This document shows, piece by piece, positions 34,130-44,248 of a DNA stretch of 64,000 bases (its first letter is position 1; each line of letters starts with the position of its first letter). This DNA comes from Rhizorhabdus dicambivorans (lineage in GTDB: Bacteria; Pseudomonadota; Alphaproteobacteria; Sphingomonadales; Sphingomonadaceae): NCBI RefSeq assembly GCF_002355275.1, contig NZ_CP023449.1:4194001-4258000 (forward strand). The letters run 5' to 3'. Both the position numbers and the translations under genes were made by a program. Below the pieces are notes generated by a model. The model saw nothing but the letters and a program-made list of their open reading frames with translations. It ran no database searches and was not told the DNA's origin.

Positions 34130-35745
34130 ACGGCTGGATGCACCATCTGATCGTGGCGCCGATCCTTCTTCCGATCGTGGTCAGCGCGCTGATGCTGGCC
34201 TTCGACGAACGGCGGCGGACGCTGAAGCGGGCGCTCAGCCTGGGCGCCACCGCTGCGCTGATCATCATCGCCGGACTGCTGCTCTGGCAGGCGGACGGGC
34301 GCCTCGATACCGGTATCGCGCGGCCACGGGCCTATCTGGTGGGCGACTGGCCGGCGCCGTTCGGGATCGTCCTGGTCGCCGACAGGCTGTCCGCCCTCAT
34401 GCTGCTCCTCACCAGCGTCCTCGGCTTCACCGCACTCTTCTACTCGCTGGCCCGGTGGGACAGGTCCGGGCCACGCTTCCATGCCCTGTTCCTGCTGCTG
34501 TTCGCCGGACTGAACGGCGCCTTCCTGACCGGGGACATCTTCAACCTGTTCGTATTCTTCGAAGTGCTGCTGGCCGCTTCCTATGGCCTCATCCTGCACG
34601 GTGCGGGCGCGGAACGGACCAAGGCGAGCCTCCATTACATCACGATCAACATCGTCACCTCGCTGCTGTTTCTGATCGGCGTGGCGATGATCTACGCGGT
34701 GACCGGGACGCTCAACATGGCGGACCTCGCCAGCCGCGTCCCCGCCGTCCCGGCGGCAGACCTCATGCTGCTCGAAGCGGGCGCAGCGATCCTGGGCATC
34801 GCCTTCCTCGTCAAGTCCGGCACCTGGCCGCTCAGCTTCTGGCTGCCCCGCACCTATGCCGCCGCGGCCCCGCCCGTCGCGGCGGTGTTCGCGATCATGA
34901 CGAAGGTCGGCATCTACATCGTCCTGCGACTGTCCTCGCTGCTGTTCGGCGCCACCTCGGGAAGTGCGGCCGATTTCACCGACCAGTGGCTGATCTGGTC
35001 CGGCTTCGCGACGATGCTGTTCGGCATCCTGGGAATATTGGCGACCAGAACCCTCTCCCGGGTCGCGGGCCATTATGTGCTGGTTTCCTCCGGCACGCTG
35101 CTCGCGGCGATTGGTATCGGCGGCGCCGCGCTGACGGCGGCGCTGATCTTCTACCTCGTCAGTTCGACGCTCGCGGTCGGCGCGCTGTACCTGATCATCG
35201 AGCCGGTGGAGCGCAATGCCGATGAGGATGACATGATCGCCGGCATCGCCGAGCCGGTGTTTGACGACGAATATACCGGCGCGGTCGAGGAGGAGGACAA
35301 CGAGATCGGTATCGTCATCCCGGGCACCATCGCCGTGCTCGGGGGCGGCTTCATCTTCTGCACATTGCTGCTGGCCGGGCTGCCCCCGCTGTCGGGCTTC
35401 ATCGCCAAGTTCGCCCTGATAGACGCGCTGTTCCGCGCCGATGCCATCGGGCCGACCGCCTGGATCCTGATCGGTCTCGTCATTCTGTCCGGTCTCGCCA
35501 CGATGATCGCCCTGACGCGGGCAGGCATAGACCTGATATGGACCCCGGCCGAGGATTCGCCGGCCCGGCTCAGCGTGATCGAGGTCGTGCCGATCGGGAT
35601 CCTGCTCTCCGTCTGCCTCGCGCTGATGATCTGGTCGGGGCCGCTCTTCCGCTACATGAAGGCGACCGCCGACGTGCTGAGCGATCCCGCAGTCTATATC
35701 GACGCCGTGAGGACGGCGCCTCGATCGGGCGGAAGCCCGGGATGA
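34126..35745 (+). CDS. mrpD: Na+/H+ antiporter subunit D
   Basis: 539 aa, NuoM/N-like with about 14 transmembrane helices. Conserved sites include the channel Glu in [20 protein letters not shown] and Lys in [38 protein letters not shown] loop insert rich in acidic residues (about 365-390) precedes the last helices. It overlaps mrpE (ATGA). Confidence 0.93.
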   Translation: MNGWMHHLIVAPILLPIVVSALMLAFDERRRTLKRALSLGATAALIIIAGLLLWQADGRLDTGIARPRAYLVGDWPAPFGIVLVADRLSALMLLLTSVLGFTALFYSLARWDRSGPRFHALFLLLFAGLNGAFLTGDIFNLFVFFEVLLAASYGLILHGAGAERTKASLHYITINIVTSLLFLIGVAMIYAVTGTLNMADLASRVPAVPAADLMLLEAGAAILGIAFLVKSGTWPLSFWLPRTYAAAAPPVAAVFAIMTKVGIYIVLRLSSLLFGATSGSAADFTDQWLIWSGFATMLFGILGILATRTLSRVAGHYVLVSSGTLLAAIGIGGAALTAALIFYLVSSTLAVGALYLIIEPVERNADEDDMIAGIAEPVFDDEYTGAVEEEDNEIGIVIPGTIAVLGGGFIFCTLLLAGLPPLSGFIAKFALIDALFRADAIGPTAWILIGLVILSGLATMIALTRAGIDLIWTPAEDSPARLSVIEVVPIGILLSVCLALMIWSGPLFRYMKATADVLSDPAVYIDAVRTAPRSGGSPG

Positions 35746-36224
35746 GGCGGCTCCTTCCCTTTCCGCTGCTCACCGCAGCGCTGTTCATCATGTGGATGCT
35801 GCTCTCCGGCTTTTCGCCGGGGCATATCCTGCTGGGCGCGGGCATCGCGCTGCTTGTGACAAGGGTCATGCTCTCGCTGGCACCGGAGCCGCCCCGCATC
35901 CGCTTCGGGCGGGCGTTCTGGAAGCTCGCGGGTATGGTGGTCGCCGATATCGTGCGGTCGAACATCGCCGTCGTCAGGATCGTCCTTTTCAACCCGGCCG
36001 CGCGGAAGTCGGGCTTCATCCAGCTGCCGACCGATCTGCGCAACCGATACGCGCTGGCGACACTGGCCATTATCATCACCGCGACGCCCGGCACATTGTG
36101 GCTGCAGCACGACCCCCGCCACGGCCGCATCCTCATCCATGTGCTGGATCTGGTCGACGAGGCAGCCTGGATCGAACTGATCAAGAATCGCTACGAGAAA
36201 TTGCTGATGGAAATCTTCGAATGA
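35742..36224 (+). CDS. mrpE: Na+/H+ antiporter subunit E
   Basis: 160 aa from the ATG at 35742, overlapping mrpD. It has two N-terminal membrane helices ([32 protein letters not shown]), then the MnhE domain ([36 protein letters not shown]). It is a structural subunit of Mrp and overlaps mrpF by 4 nt. Confidence 0.92.
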   Translation: MRRLLPFPLLTAALFIMWMLLSGFSPGHILLGAGIALLVTRVMLSLAPEPPRIRFGRAFWKLAGMVVADIVRSNIAVVRIVLFNPAARKSGFIQLPTDLRNRYALATLAIIITATPGTLWLQHDPRHGRILIHVLDLVDEAAWIELIKNRYEKLLMEIFE

Positions 36225-36502
36225 CCCAATTCCTGCTCGCAATGGCGATCACCACGTCACAGGTCATCCTCGGCGTCGCGATGGCTGGCGCCGCATTCCG
36301 GATTCTGAGCGGGCCGCGTGCGCAGGACCGGGTGCTGGGCCTCGACGCGCTGTACCTGGCGGGAATGCTGCTGCTGCTCACCTATGGCATCCAGACCGGA
36401 CGCACCCTGTTCTTCGAAGCAGCGCTCGTCATTGCCCTGGTCGGCTTCGCCGGCACCGTTGCTCTCGCGAAGTTCCTCATGCGCGGAGAGGTGATCGAAT
36501 GA
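36221..36502 (+). CDS. mrpF: Na+/H+ antiporter subunit F
   Basis: 93 aa with three membrane spans and the MrpF signature [19 protein letters not shown] and [12 protein letters not shown]. It overlaps mrpE and mrpG by 4 nt each, fitting one transcript. Confidence 0.92.
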   Translation: MTQFLLAMAITTSQVILGVAMAGAAFRILSGPRAQDRVLGLDALYLAGMLLLLTYGIQTGRTLFFEAALVIALVGFAGTVALAKFLMRGEVIE

Positions 36503-36840
36503 GCCAGGCACCCGACCTGCCGGCCTGGGCCGCCCTGATCGTCGGGATTTTCGTTCTGCTCGGGGCATCGATCACCCTGATCGGGGTGATCGGACTGATC
36601 AGGCTCGGCAGCTTCTATGACAGGGTTCACCCCCCGACCCTGGGCCCGACCCTGGGGACGGCCTGCATCCTCGTCTCGTCGATAACCTGCTTCTCGGTGC
36701 TGCAGTCCCGGCCTGTCGTCCACGAGATCCTGATCGCGGTATTCGTGACGCTGACGACCCCCGTCACGCTCATGCTCCTCGCTCGCGCCGCTCTATATCG
36801 GGACCGCCGAGAGGATGTGCCGGACGTACCTCGCGATTAG
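36499..36840 (+). CDS. mrpG: Na+/H+ antiporter subunit G
   Basis: 113 aa with three membrane spans. The conserved stretch [26 protein letters not shown] is typical of MnhG/PhaG. It is the last gene of the mrp operon and converges on a TetR gene 38 bp away; no terminator hairpin is evident between them. Confidence 0.92.
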   Translation: MSQAPDLPAWAALIVGIFVLLGASITLIGVIGLIRLGSFYDRVHPPTLGPTLGTACILVSSITCFSVLQSRPVVHEILIAVFVTLTTPVTLMLLARAALYRDRREDVPDVPRD

Positions 36841-36878
36841 GTCGGCAATGTCGGCGCGATGACGGAACAGCAGGAGAG

Positions 36879-37502
36879 CTAGGCCATCAGCGTGTTCCAC
36901 ATCATCCGTTCCAGCAACTCGCGATATTCCTGGGCGGGCATCAAACTACGCCGTTTGTAATGCCAGATGCCGTACAGAGTCAGTTGCTGCATGGAGAAGA
37001 ATATCACGTTGAGCTCGCCATCGGTGACGGTGGGACGGAGAAGCTTCAGCATGGCCCCGCAGCGAGCCCTGTACTCCCGCTGCATGGCTACGATCTTCTC
37101 GCGAGCGGCGTCGGAAAGATGCGCCACCTGGCTTACAGACAGGATGTGGGATTGGCCGGAGGGTCCAAACAGATAATCGAGACGGACCTTCAAAAGCTGC
37201 CTGAGCTTTTCCTCCGGGGCCAGCGTCTCGTCATCGTCGATCGCCACGAGTTGGCCAAGTCCATACGCCATCGAATTGACGCAAATCGTATCCAGGATTT
37301 CCTGCTTGCTGGAAAAATGCCGATACAGGGCGGGGCCGGTAAGGCCTGCCTGCTTCAAGATGCTTTCGATGCCCGTCTCTTTATAACCTTGCTCGGCAAA
37401 GATCTTCGCCGCGATTTCCAGCAATTCCGCCTGACGTGACGCCGTCTTTTTTCGCTTTCGCACGTTCTCAGCCAAATTCTTCCTCCAGGCATCCCGATGC
37501 AA
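36879..37502 (-). CDS. TetR/AcrR-family regulator
   Basis: 207 aa. The N-terminal HTH (RQAELLEIAAKIFAEQGYKETGIESILKQAGLTGPALYRHFSSKQEILDTI segment) is standard for TetR. The C-terminal ligand domain resembles another TetR at 48,994-49,611 in layout. It is transcribed against the mrp operon, so it probably controls something else, perhaps the nitroreductase or transporter nearby. The ligand is unknown. Confidence 0.88.
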   Translation of the reverse strand: MHRDAWRKNLAENVRKRKKTASRQAELLEIAAKIFAEQGYKETGIESILKQAGLTGPALYRHFSSKQEILDTICVNSMAYGLGQLVAIDDDETLAPEEKLRQLLKVRLDYLFGPSGQSHILSVSQVAHLSDAAREKIVAMQREYRARCGAMLKLLRPTVTDGELNVIFFSMQQLTLYGIWHYKRRSLMPAQEYRELLERMMWNTLMA

Positions 37503-37980
37503 TATCGTCGGCCATATGGCGCGATCCGACGCGAAAGCTCAACATCCCCGGCGCCGCGTCGGAAAGCGGCCTCACTCCTCTCCGATACCGGCATATTCGG
37601 CGCGACCGCTCGTCAGGGCCAGGACGCCCCGCCCGGCATTGAAGCGCGGCCACTTCGTAGGTGCACAATCCGTGCAAAGCCATGCCGCCTCGCCCCGGCC
37701 GGCCTTGCATGTCACGTCACGACATTCCACGCCACCCCCTCATCATCCATGAACACCAAATAACTATATACCAATCCATGCAACCGCAGCTTTTGGCCAC
37801 ATCTCCAAAACCTGCCGGAAGTGGCACCTGAAACTCCGTCTGTCAGGCGATATCACTGATATGATGCAGTCCGTCCCGGAAATTCTTGATTCTCGCACAC
37901 CGCCCGTGAATAACAATAACGGTCAATAACTTTTGGCTGCTCGCCAAATTTTATCTGAATCCCAAGATCGCGAGGACAGT
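37503..37980 (+). other. 478-bp intergenic region upstream of the nitroreductase
   Basis: No convincing gene. The right half is AT-richer (37,735-37,980) and likely holds promoters for the divergent TetR and nitroreductase genes. A TATC-ACT-GATA inverted word at 37851-37861 and a direct AATAAC repeat near 37,912-37,930 are the only notable patterns. Confidence 0.4.
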
Positions 37981-38568
37981 TTGAACATAGACACTCCGAG
38001 TTCCGCCCCGGCGACGCTGATCGATCTGCTGACGACGCGCGCCTCCGCCATCAAGCTGGTGGAGCCTGGGCCATCCGAGGAACAGCTTGCCTCGATCCTG
38101 AAGGCAGCGGTCAGTGCGGCCGACCATGGACGGCTTCGGCCGTGGCGCTTCGTCGTGATCCGGGGCGACGGACGAAGGCGGTTCGGCGACCTGCTCGCCA
38201 GAGTGCAGCAGGACGCCGACCCGGCGGCGTCCGAAACGCAACTCGAGAGCGCACGGGCGAAGGCCATGCGCGCACCCGTCATCATAGCCTTGCTCTGCGA
38301 AGCCGACCCCGCGAGCAAGGTACCCGTGATCGAGCAGCAATTTGCCGCGGCGGCAGCGGGGGCCCATCTCATGCTGTCGGCAAAGGCGCTCGGCTTCGGC
38401 TCGAACTGGAAGACCGGATCGGCCGCCTATCATCCCATCGTTCGCGAAGGCCTGGGCTGCGGCAGGGACGGCTCCATCATCGGATTCTTCTATATCGGCA
38501 CCGAACCCAAGCCTTCACCGCTGGCCCGCGCGCCGATCGAGTCGGTCGTCCGGCATTGGTCCGACTGA
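37981..38568 (+). CDS. YdjA-like nitroreductase family protein
   Basis: 195 aa from a TTG at 37981, which has GAGGA upstream and gives an N-terminus aligned with YdjA; a TTG at 37933 would add 16 unsupported residues. It is an FMN-dependent nitroreductase fold: LLTTRASAIKLVEPGPSEEQL, AADHGRLRPWRFVVIRGDGR, and the late GCGRDGSIIGFFYIGT. YdjA-type enzymes are small NAD(P)H:FMN oxidoreductases of unsettled substrate. It ends 66 nt before the convergent transporter gene. Confidence 0.82.
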   Translation: MNIDTPSSAPATLIDLLTTRASAIKLVEPGPSEEQLASILKAAVSAADHGRLRPWRFVVIRGDGRRRFGDLLARVQQDADPAASETQLESARAKAMRAPVIIALLCEADPASKVPVIEQQFAAAAAGAHLMLSAKALGFGSNWKTGSAAYHPIVREGLGCGRDGSIIGFFYIGTEPKPSPLARAPIESVVRHWSD

Positions 38569-38634
38569 GGGGCTGCCCGACGGGTCGGAACTCCCACGCC
38601 GGCCGCTGCGCGTCCGCTCCGGCTCGCGATGATG

Positions 38635-39615
38635 TCAGGCGGGAAGGTTCCGGCCCGGCGCGGCGGCATAGTGCCTCGCCAATACGGCGCAGACGACGAG
38701 CTGGATCTGGTGAAACAGCATCAACGGCAGCAGGATCAGGCTCAGCTGCGGCCCTGGGAACAGCAGGCTCGCGATCGGCAATCCGCTCGCCAGCGACTTC
38801 TTCGATCCACAGAACTGCAGGACGATCTCATCCTCGATCGACAGCGACATGAGCCGCCGGCCGATGAAGCGGGTGAGGAGAAGCACGACGCCGAGCAGCA
38901 CGGTCAGCAGGACGAGCAGGATCACCAGGTCGACGGCTGCCACCTCGCCCCAGACATTCTGCACCATGCCCTTCGAGAAGGCGACGTAGATGATCAGCAG
39001 GATCGAGCCACGATCCGCATATCCCAGCACGCGCTTGTGACGCTGTATCCAACCACTCAGCCAGGGACGAAGAAGCTGCCCCATCAGAAACGGCGCCAGC
39101 AGCTGCAGCGTGATGTCGCGGAAGACATCGAAGGACAGCACCACGCCACTGGACTGAAGGAGCCACCCCACGAGCAGCGGACTGAGGAAGACACCCAGGA
39201 AATTGGACAGCGAAGCCGCGCACAACGCCGCCGCGACATTGCCGTGGGCGATGGACGTGAACGCGATCGATGACTGTACCGTGGACGGCATCAGGCAAAG
39301 CAGCACCACGCCGGCCAGCAGCGTCGGCGGCAGCAGCCCCGACGCCAGATGGCTGGTACCCAGTCCGAGAATGGGGAACAGGGCGAAAGTGCATAGCAGG
39401 ACCGCGAGATGCAGCCGCCAGTGAACGAGGCCGGCCAGCGCTGCCTGAGGCGAAAGCCGCGTGCCATAGAGGAAGAACAGGAAGCCGATCGCAACATCCG
39501 CCGTCGTCGCCGCGATAGCCGCCCCCTGACCATGGACGGGCAGGACGGCCGCGAGCGCGATCATCAGCAGCATCAGGCCGACATAGGGATCGAAGAATTG
39601 CAGGATCTTTTTCAT
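38635..39615 (-). CDS. Bile acid:sodium symporter-like (YfeH/SBF-like) transporter
   Basis: 326 aa from the ATG at 39615. About nine or ten hydrophobic helices fit the SBF-like family: VAIGFLFFLYGTRLSP, LLCLMPSTVQSSIAFTSIAHGNVAAALCAASLSN and FCGSKKSLASGLPIASLLFPG. Members move organic anions or other metabolites across the inner membrane. It is divergent from a LysR gene over a 64-bp gap with an inverted-repeat operator, so LysR control is likely. Confidence 0.85.
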   Translation of the reverse strand: MKKILQFFDPYVGLMLLMIALAAVLPVHGQGAAIAATTADVAIGFLFFLYGTRLSPQAALAGLVHWRLHLAVLLCTFALFPILGLGTSHLASGLLPPTLLAGVVLLCLMPSTVQSSIAFTSIAHGNVAAALCAASLSNFLGVFLSPLLVGWLLQSSGVVLSFDVFRDITLQLLAPFLMGQLLRPWLSGWIQRHKRVLGYADRGSILLIIYVAFSKGMVQNVWGEVAAVDLVILLVLLTVLLGVVLLLTRFIGRRLMSLSIEDEIVLQFCGSKKSLASGLPIASLLFPGPQLSLILLPLMLFHQIQLVVCAVLARHYAAAPGRNLPA

Positions 39616-39653
39616 GACTTCAGATCGCGCAGAACCCTGCAATTGTAAATCCG

Positions 39654-39675
39654 GATAACCGTGATTACTGTTATC
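39654..39675 (+). promoter_or_regulatory. LysR-type operator in the transporter/LysR divergent gap
   Basis: GATAAC (39654-39659) and GTTATC (39670-39675) are perfect inverted arms 10 bp apart, right before the LysR ATG and inside the shared promoter region. Spacing and position suit a LysR dimer site controlling both genes. Confidence 0.55.
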
Positions 39676-39679
39676 GCAT

Positions 39680-40564
39680 ATGGAAATATCCCGCCCCATG
39701 CTCGACCCTTCATGGCTGAAGAGCTTCGCCGCCGTCGCCCGCACGCTCAGCTTCACTGCGGCGGCGGCGAGCCTGAATCTGCGGCAATCGACGGTGAGCG
39801 AGCATGTACGCAAGCTCGAAGCCGCCGTCGGCGCACGCCTCTTCATCAGGGACACGCATTCGGTCAGGCTCACCGCCGATGGCGAGGCCATGCTCGGCTT
39901 CGCCGGTTCGATCCTCGACGCCAATGAACGGGCATTGCGCCATTTCGCGAAGGCGGACCTGAGCGGATCGGTCCGGCTCGGCGTAACCGAGGACGTCGTT
40001 CTCGCCGGATTGCCGGAACTGTTGCGACGATTCACCGCCGATCATCCCCGCATCGCCCTGGAGCTGGTCGTCGAGTTGAGCGAGACGGTGCGCGAGAAGC
40101 TCGAGCTCGGGATGCTTGATCTCGCCTTCATCAAGCGAGCGGCCGGCGACACCACCGGCGATCTGGTTTGGCGGGAGCCGCTTGTCTGGATCGCCGCCCC
40201 CGATTTCGTCCTGGACGGCAAGGCGCCCATTCCCCTCATCGTCCTGTCTCCACCAGCGATCACCCGTACGGCGGCCCTGGCGGCACTCGAGAATATCGGC
40301 GGCAGCTGGCACATCGTCTGCACCAGCGGAACCCAGAGCGGCGTCCACGCCACCGTCGCGGCCGGCCTGGGCGTCGCTCCCCATGCCCGGTCGCTCGTTC
40401 CGCCAGGCCTCAAGGAGGTCCATTCGCCGGACCTCCCGGCGCTCGGCGATGTCGAGTTCGTCGTGCTCGCGGGCCGGCAGGGACGCCGGGGTCCGGCGCT
40501 CGCGCTGGTCGAGGCGATCAAGACGCACGGCTCGCTGCTCCGCCGGCGAAATTTCCGGAACTGA
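39680..40564 (+). CDS. LysR-family regulator of the divergent transporter
   Basis: 294 aa (an ATG at 39698 is an alternative start). The N-terminal HTH (LDPSWLKSFAAVARTLSFTAAAASLNLRQSTVSEHVRKLEAAVG) precedes a periplasmic-binding-type effector domain. It is transcribed away from the SBF-like transporter, the classic LysR arrangement, so it probably activates that gene in response to the transported compound. Confidence 0.9.
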   Translation: MEISRPMLDPSWLKSFAAVARTLSFTAAAASLNLRQSTVSEHVRKLEAAVGARLFIRDTHSVRLTADGEAMLGFAGSILDANERALRHFAKADLSGSVRLGVTEDVVLAGLPELLRRFTADHPRIALELVVELSETVREKLELGMLDLAFIKRAAGDTTGDLVWREPLVWIAAPDFVLDGKAPIPLIVLSPPAITRTAALAALENIGGSWHIVCTSGTQSGVHATVAAGLGVAPHARSLVPPGLKEVHSPDLPALGDVEFVVLAGRQGRRGPALALVEAIKTHGSLLRRRNFRN

Positions 40565-40714
40565 TCGGTGACGGATTTCGCCTTCTTCGGCTCGCCTGCA
40601 TTTCCCTCCATCGAGCAACGGGAAAACGCCGTTGAACGACTTCGCCGTCTTGCTTCCTGACCCGCGGCTATTGGGGGCGGCCGGCTTCCCGTAACGGCCA
40701 GGGCTCAGCCGCGA

Positions 40715-41512
40715 CTATTTCACAAATTTGGCGAAATCGGGCCGACGCTTCTCCACGAAGGCATTGCGTCCCTCCATGGCCTCATCGGTATCGTAGTAGA
40801 GCGCCAGGGCGGAGGACGCGAACGCCTCCACGCCGCGGAACTTCTCGGATGCCATGTTGAAAGACTGCTTGGCGAGCTTGATGGCGGTCGGGCTGAGCTG
40901 GGCAATTTCCCTTGCCCAGGCGCGCGCCTCCTCGATCAGCCTTTCCTGGGGGACGACGGCATTGACCAACCCCATTTCACGCGCCTCGGCCGCGCTGTAC
41001 TGGCGACACAGGAACCAGATTTCGCGCGCCTTCTTTTCGCCCACCAACTGGGCGAGATAGCCCGTACCGAAGCCGGCATCGACGCTGCCGACCTTCGGGC
41101 CGATCTGGCCGAACCGCGCCTGATCCGAGGCGATCGTCAGGTCGCAGATCACATGCAGGACATGGCCCCCGCCGATCGCATAGCCATTCACCGCCGCGAT
41201 CACCGGCTTGGGAATGTCGCGGATCACCGAATGCAGCGCCTCGATATCTATGCCCAGGTCCGAACGCGCCTCGCGCTGGCCCGCATAGCCGCCATGCTCC
41301 CGTCTGGACTGGTCGCCGCCCGCGCAAAACGCCTTGTCGCCGGCGCCGGTGAGGATGACGCTGCGCACCGACCGATCGGACCAGGCGAGCATGAACGCCT
41401 GGGTCAGTTCATGCACGGTGTGTCCCGTGAAGGCGTTGAGCACCTTCGGACGGTTGATCGTGATCGTCGCGAAGCTTTCGGACACTTCATAGATGATGTC
41501 GTCGAAGTTCAT
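40715..41512 (-). CDS. BadI/MenB-type crotonase, probable ring-opening 2-ketocycloalkyl-CoA hydrolase
   Basis: 265 aa; the ATG overlaps the ligase stop (TGATG). It belongs to the MenB/BadI subgroup of crotonases: GDKAFCAGGDQS, GYAIGGGHVLHVICDLTIASD, FGQIGPKVGSVDAGFGTGYLA, GEKKAREIWFLCRQY and C-terminal LYYDTDEAMEGRNAFVEKRRPDFAKF. BadI opens 2-ketocyclohexanecarboxyl-CoA by a reverse Dieckmann step; MenB performs the forward reaction. No men genes surround it; an AliA-like ligase is adjacent, so ring opening of an alicyclic CoA ester is favoured. The substrate ring is unknown. Confidence 0.82.
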   Translation of the reverse strand: MNFDDIIYEVSESFATITINRPKVLNAFTGHTVHELTQAFMLAWSDRSVRSVILTGAGDKAFCAGGDQSRREHGGYAGQREARSDLGIDIEALHSVIRDIPKPVIAAVNGYAIGGGHVLHVICDLTIASDQARFGQIGPKVGSVDAGFGTGYLAQLVGEKKAREIWFLCRQYSAAEAREMGLVNAVVPQERLIEEARAWAREIAQLSPTAIKLAKQSFNMASEKFRGVEAFASSALALYYDTDEAMEGRNAFVEKRRPDFAKFVK

Positions 41513-43248
41513 CAATCGTTATCCGTCGTGATGAGTTGGTTGCGAATGACGAACCGCTGGATCTTGCCGCTGGCGGTACGGGGCAGATCGTCAGCCACCG
41601 TCAGATATTCGGGCCAATATTGCTTGGTCACGCCCAGTGCCTCGAGATGACGGACCACCTCCTTCAAGCTTATTTCCTGCCCCGGGACGCGTGGCACGAG
41701 CACCGCGTGGCAACGTTCGCCCAGCCGGGCGTCGGGAACACCGACGATCGCCACCTCCTTCACTGCAGGGATGTCGCGGATGAGGTTCTCGATCTCGATG
41801 ATGGGAATATTCTCGCCACCGCGAATCACGATGTCCTTGGAGCGCCCGACGATCCGGACGTAGCCCTCCTCGTCGATCTCGCCGATGTCGCCGGTGTTGA
41901 ACCAGCCATCCTGAAACGAAGCGGCGTAAAGCTCGTCGTTCATGAACAACCCGACATGCTGGCCGGTGGCGCGAAGCTGGAGGTGGCCTGACGTACAAAG
42001 CGGCAGGGGGTCGCCCGCACCGTCGACCACGCGTACCTCCACCCCGTCGACGGGCTTGCCCGCGCTCGATGCGCGCCTCTCGGGGCTGTCGGTGAAGCGG
42101 CCGATCGTGGTGATCCCGGCCTCGGTCATGCCCCAGCTGGGAATCAGCTGCGCACCTAGCAACCGGCTGGTCCTCCCGACCAGCTTGGGCGGGATCGGCG
42201 CGCCGCCGCACACGAAGCAGCGAAACGACGAGGTATCATATGTGATCCGCTCGGCCGCATCGCAGGCATCCTCGGCAAAGGAAGCCGTGCCCATCGTCCA
42301 GGTCACCCGCTCGCGCTCGATGATGCGCAGCATCTCTTCCGGGTTCCACATATCCTGGAACACCATCCTGCACCCGCAGATCAGGGGCATCTCCAGGCCG
42401 AAATAGAAGCCGGTCGCATGCCCCAGCGGCGAGGACATGAGGACCACGTCCCGGCTACTCATCCCCATCGCGCCGAACGAGTTGGCCGTCGCCCGGTAGA
42501 TCGAGTTGAAGCTGTGGAGGATGGCCTTCGGCTCGCCCGTTGTCCCCGAGCTGAACAGGATTGCCTCGACATCGTCGGGATGCGGCCGGAGCCGATCCAG
42601 GTCCGTGCGCGCGGCTTTCTGGACGGTGACGCCCGCCAGCTGGCTTTCCAGCGACAGCCCGGGTTCGTCATCGTCGATCAGGATCAGATGTTCGAGCGTT
42701 GCGAGCTCATCCCGCAACTCGGCCAGCATCTTGCCCGGCTCCGTCCTTGGCGTTCGCTTCAGCGCGATGCAGACGCGGCTTTTCGTCCGCTCCAGCATGA
42801 AGCGGACCTCGCGCCTGCCATAGATCGGCATGATCGCGTTCGAGATCGCCCCGATCCGGATGGTCGCCAGATGGGCAATGGCGAATTCCCAGCGATTGGG
42901 AAGTTGAAAGGATACGAACTCCCTCGGTCTGACCCCGAGCTCGATGAGCCTCAGCGCCAGCCTGTCGACCAGTTCGGCCATCCTGCCATAGGTGAGGGTC
43001 GCGGGTTCCGGCCTGCCGGCCAGATAGCTGACCAGCGCGATGTCATCCGGCCGGCTGCCGGCGAGGTCCAGAAAGTCGTCCAGGGTCGTCGAAGCCCGCC
43101 CTTCGCGCTTCGGATAGTTACGCGCCTTGATGGCCGTCATCGCATCCATTTGGCGGCTTTCATTGACAGGAGCGGGAGGGACGGTCGATCCGCCCCGCGG
43201 CCTCCCATCCTTCGCACCGGGCTCCAATGATCCGGACAGTTCAGACAT
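41512..43248 (-). CDS. AMP-forming acyl-CoA ligase, AliA-like (cyclohexanecarboxylate-CoA ligase type)
   Basis: 578 aa from the ATG at 43248, which overlaps the upstream stop; ATGs at 43149 and 43140 are possible later starts close to the conserved region. It is an ANL-superfamily enzyme: P-loop ILFSSGTTGEPKA (about 230), PSWGMTEAG, hinge RIVGRSKDIVIRGGENI (about 470) and the C-terminal catalytic Lys in PRTASGKIQRF. It activates a carboxylic acid to its CoA thioester with ATP. Pairing with a BadI-type hydrolase points to an alicyclic acid; the general fold supports any medium-chain or ring acid. Confidence 0.83.
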   Translation of the reverse strand: MSELSGSLEPGAKDGRPRGGSTVPPAPVNESRQMDAMTAIKARNYPKREGRASTTLDDFLDLAGSRPDDIALVSYLAGRPEPATLTYGRMAELVDRLALRLIELGVRPREFVSFQLPNRWEFAIAHLATIRIGAISNAIMPIYGRREVRFMLERTKSRVCIALKRTPRTEPGKMLAELRDELATLEHLILIDDDEPGLSLESQLAGVTVQKAARTDLDRLRPHPDDVEAILFSSGTTGEPKAILHSFNSIYRATANSFGAMGMSSRDVVLMSSPLGHATGFYFGLEMPLICGCRMVFQDMWNPEEMLRIIERERVTWTMGTASFAEDACDAAERITYDTSSFRCFVCGGAPIPPKLVGRTSRLLGAQLIPSWGMTEAGITTIGRFTDSPERRASSAGKPVDGVEVRVVDGAGDPLPLCTSGHLQLRATGQHVGLFMNDELYAASFQDGWFNTGDIGEIDEEGYVRIVGRSKDIVIRGGENIPIIEIENLIRDIPAVKEVAIVGVPDARLGERCHAVLVPRVPGQEISLKEVVRHLEALGVTKQYWPEYLTVADDLPRTASGKIQRFVIRNQLITTDND

Positions 43249-44230
43249 GAGCGGTGCCGGCATTGCCGACCCTCTCCGCTTCCGCATCCTTTACCAGGCC
43301 GCCGACCTGATCGAGCTTCATCCGGCGCTTTTCGAGATTGGGCCGCACCCCGAAGCGCGCCGCCAGATCGAGACGAAGGCGGCCCCACAGCAGCTTGTTG
43401 CGGACATACCATTTGCCGTCGATCTTGACGTCGTCGTCATGCTCCTCTTGCAGCGCGACGATCTCGCCCCAGAAATCGACTTCCTCCTGGGGCGGCGTGA
43501 AGACCCGGTTGACGATATCGATATAGGTGGGTTCAGGGCTGCACAACGATCCGAAATAGCCGATCTGGCGGTTCTGGATCAGGAAGCTCTCCAGCCCCTC
43601 CAGATCGTCCATCGCGTTCCAGTTGCTGCAGACCGGCCACTGCATTCCTGCTGACCGGGCATCGAGAACGATCTTCTGGCGGATATACAGGGTCTCGGTA
43701 CACTCGCGGGTCCACTGATAGCCGATCGACCGTGCCGGGTCGCCGTTCGTGTTCGTGCCCGAAATCATATATTCGACGCGGTCGGACGCGCTGGCGATTT
43801 CGTACGCGACCCGGTGTCCGTTCGCCGTCTCGAGCAAGGGCAGGATGCAGATGGCACCCTGCCGCAGGCCCGCGCGCGCCTCCATCAGGTTCAGCAGATA
43901 ATCGCACTTCCGGAGGTCCTCGTCATTGCGGACCTTTGGAACCATCACGCCATAGAGATTGGGCGATACGATCGCTTCCAGATCGTCCAGAAACGCCGGA
44001 TCGTCGACCGTGCTGGTCCGCACGAAGGTCGGCTTCTCCTTGCCGCGCTCATCGATGACCTGGCGGATATTGCTGCGCGCGATATCCTTGAAGCGGGCCG
44101 GGCAATGATCTTCCAGTTCATGGGTGACCGCATCCGCCTTGCTCAGATAGGCCGTCCGCAGCTCGTCGATGTCATTCCCTTCCTTGAGGTTCAGACATAT
44201 CGACCTCAGAGGGCGGCGGTTTCTAGCCAT
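43241..44230 (-). CDS. CitE-like HpcH/HpaI aldolase-family CoA-ester lyase
   Basis: 329 aa. It is a TIM-barrel CitE-type protein: SKADAVTHELEDHCPARFK (Glu/Asp metal-site strand), NLYGVMVPKVRNDEDL, ICILPLLETANGH (the Glu often binding Mg2+) and CSPEPTYIDIVNRVF near the end. It probably splits or forms a beta-hydroxyacyl-CoA (malyl- or citramalyl-CoA-like), releasing acetyl-CoA or a keto acid late in the pathway. It overlaps the ligase by 8 nt. It is longer than typical CitE (about 290 aa), with an added C-terminal region. Confidence 0.78.
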   Translation of the reverse strand: MARNRRPLRSICLNLKEGNDIDELRTAYLSKADAVTHELEDHCPARFKDIARSNIRQVIDERGKEKPTFVRTSTVDDPAFLDDLEAIVSPNLYGVMVPKVRNDEDLRKCDYLLNLMEARAGLRQGAICILPLLETANGHRVAYEIASASDRVEYMISGTNTNGDPARSIGYQWTRECTETLYIRQKIVLDARSAGMQWPVCSNWNAMDDLEGLESFLIQNRQIGYFGSLCSPEPTYIDIVNRVFTPPQEEVDFWGEIVALQEEHDDDVKIDGKWYVRNKLLWGRLRLDLAARFGVRPNLEKRRMKLDQVGGLVKDAEAERVGNAGTAHV

Positions 44231-44248
44231 GCCGGTTCGTCCACTTCA

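Noticed and set aside
33985-35073. Minus-strand frame (362 aa) opposite mrpC/mrpD
   Set aside because: Antisense shadow of two strongly supported membrane-protein genes.
36841-36878. Terminator between mrpG and the TetR gene
   Set aside because: No stem-loop with a T-tract can be drawn in the 38-bp gap.
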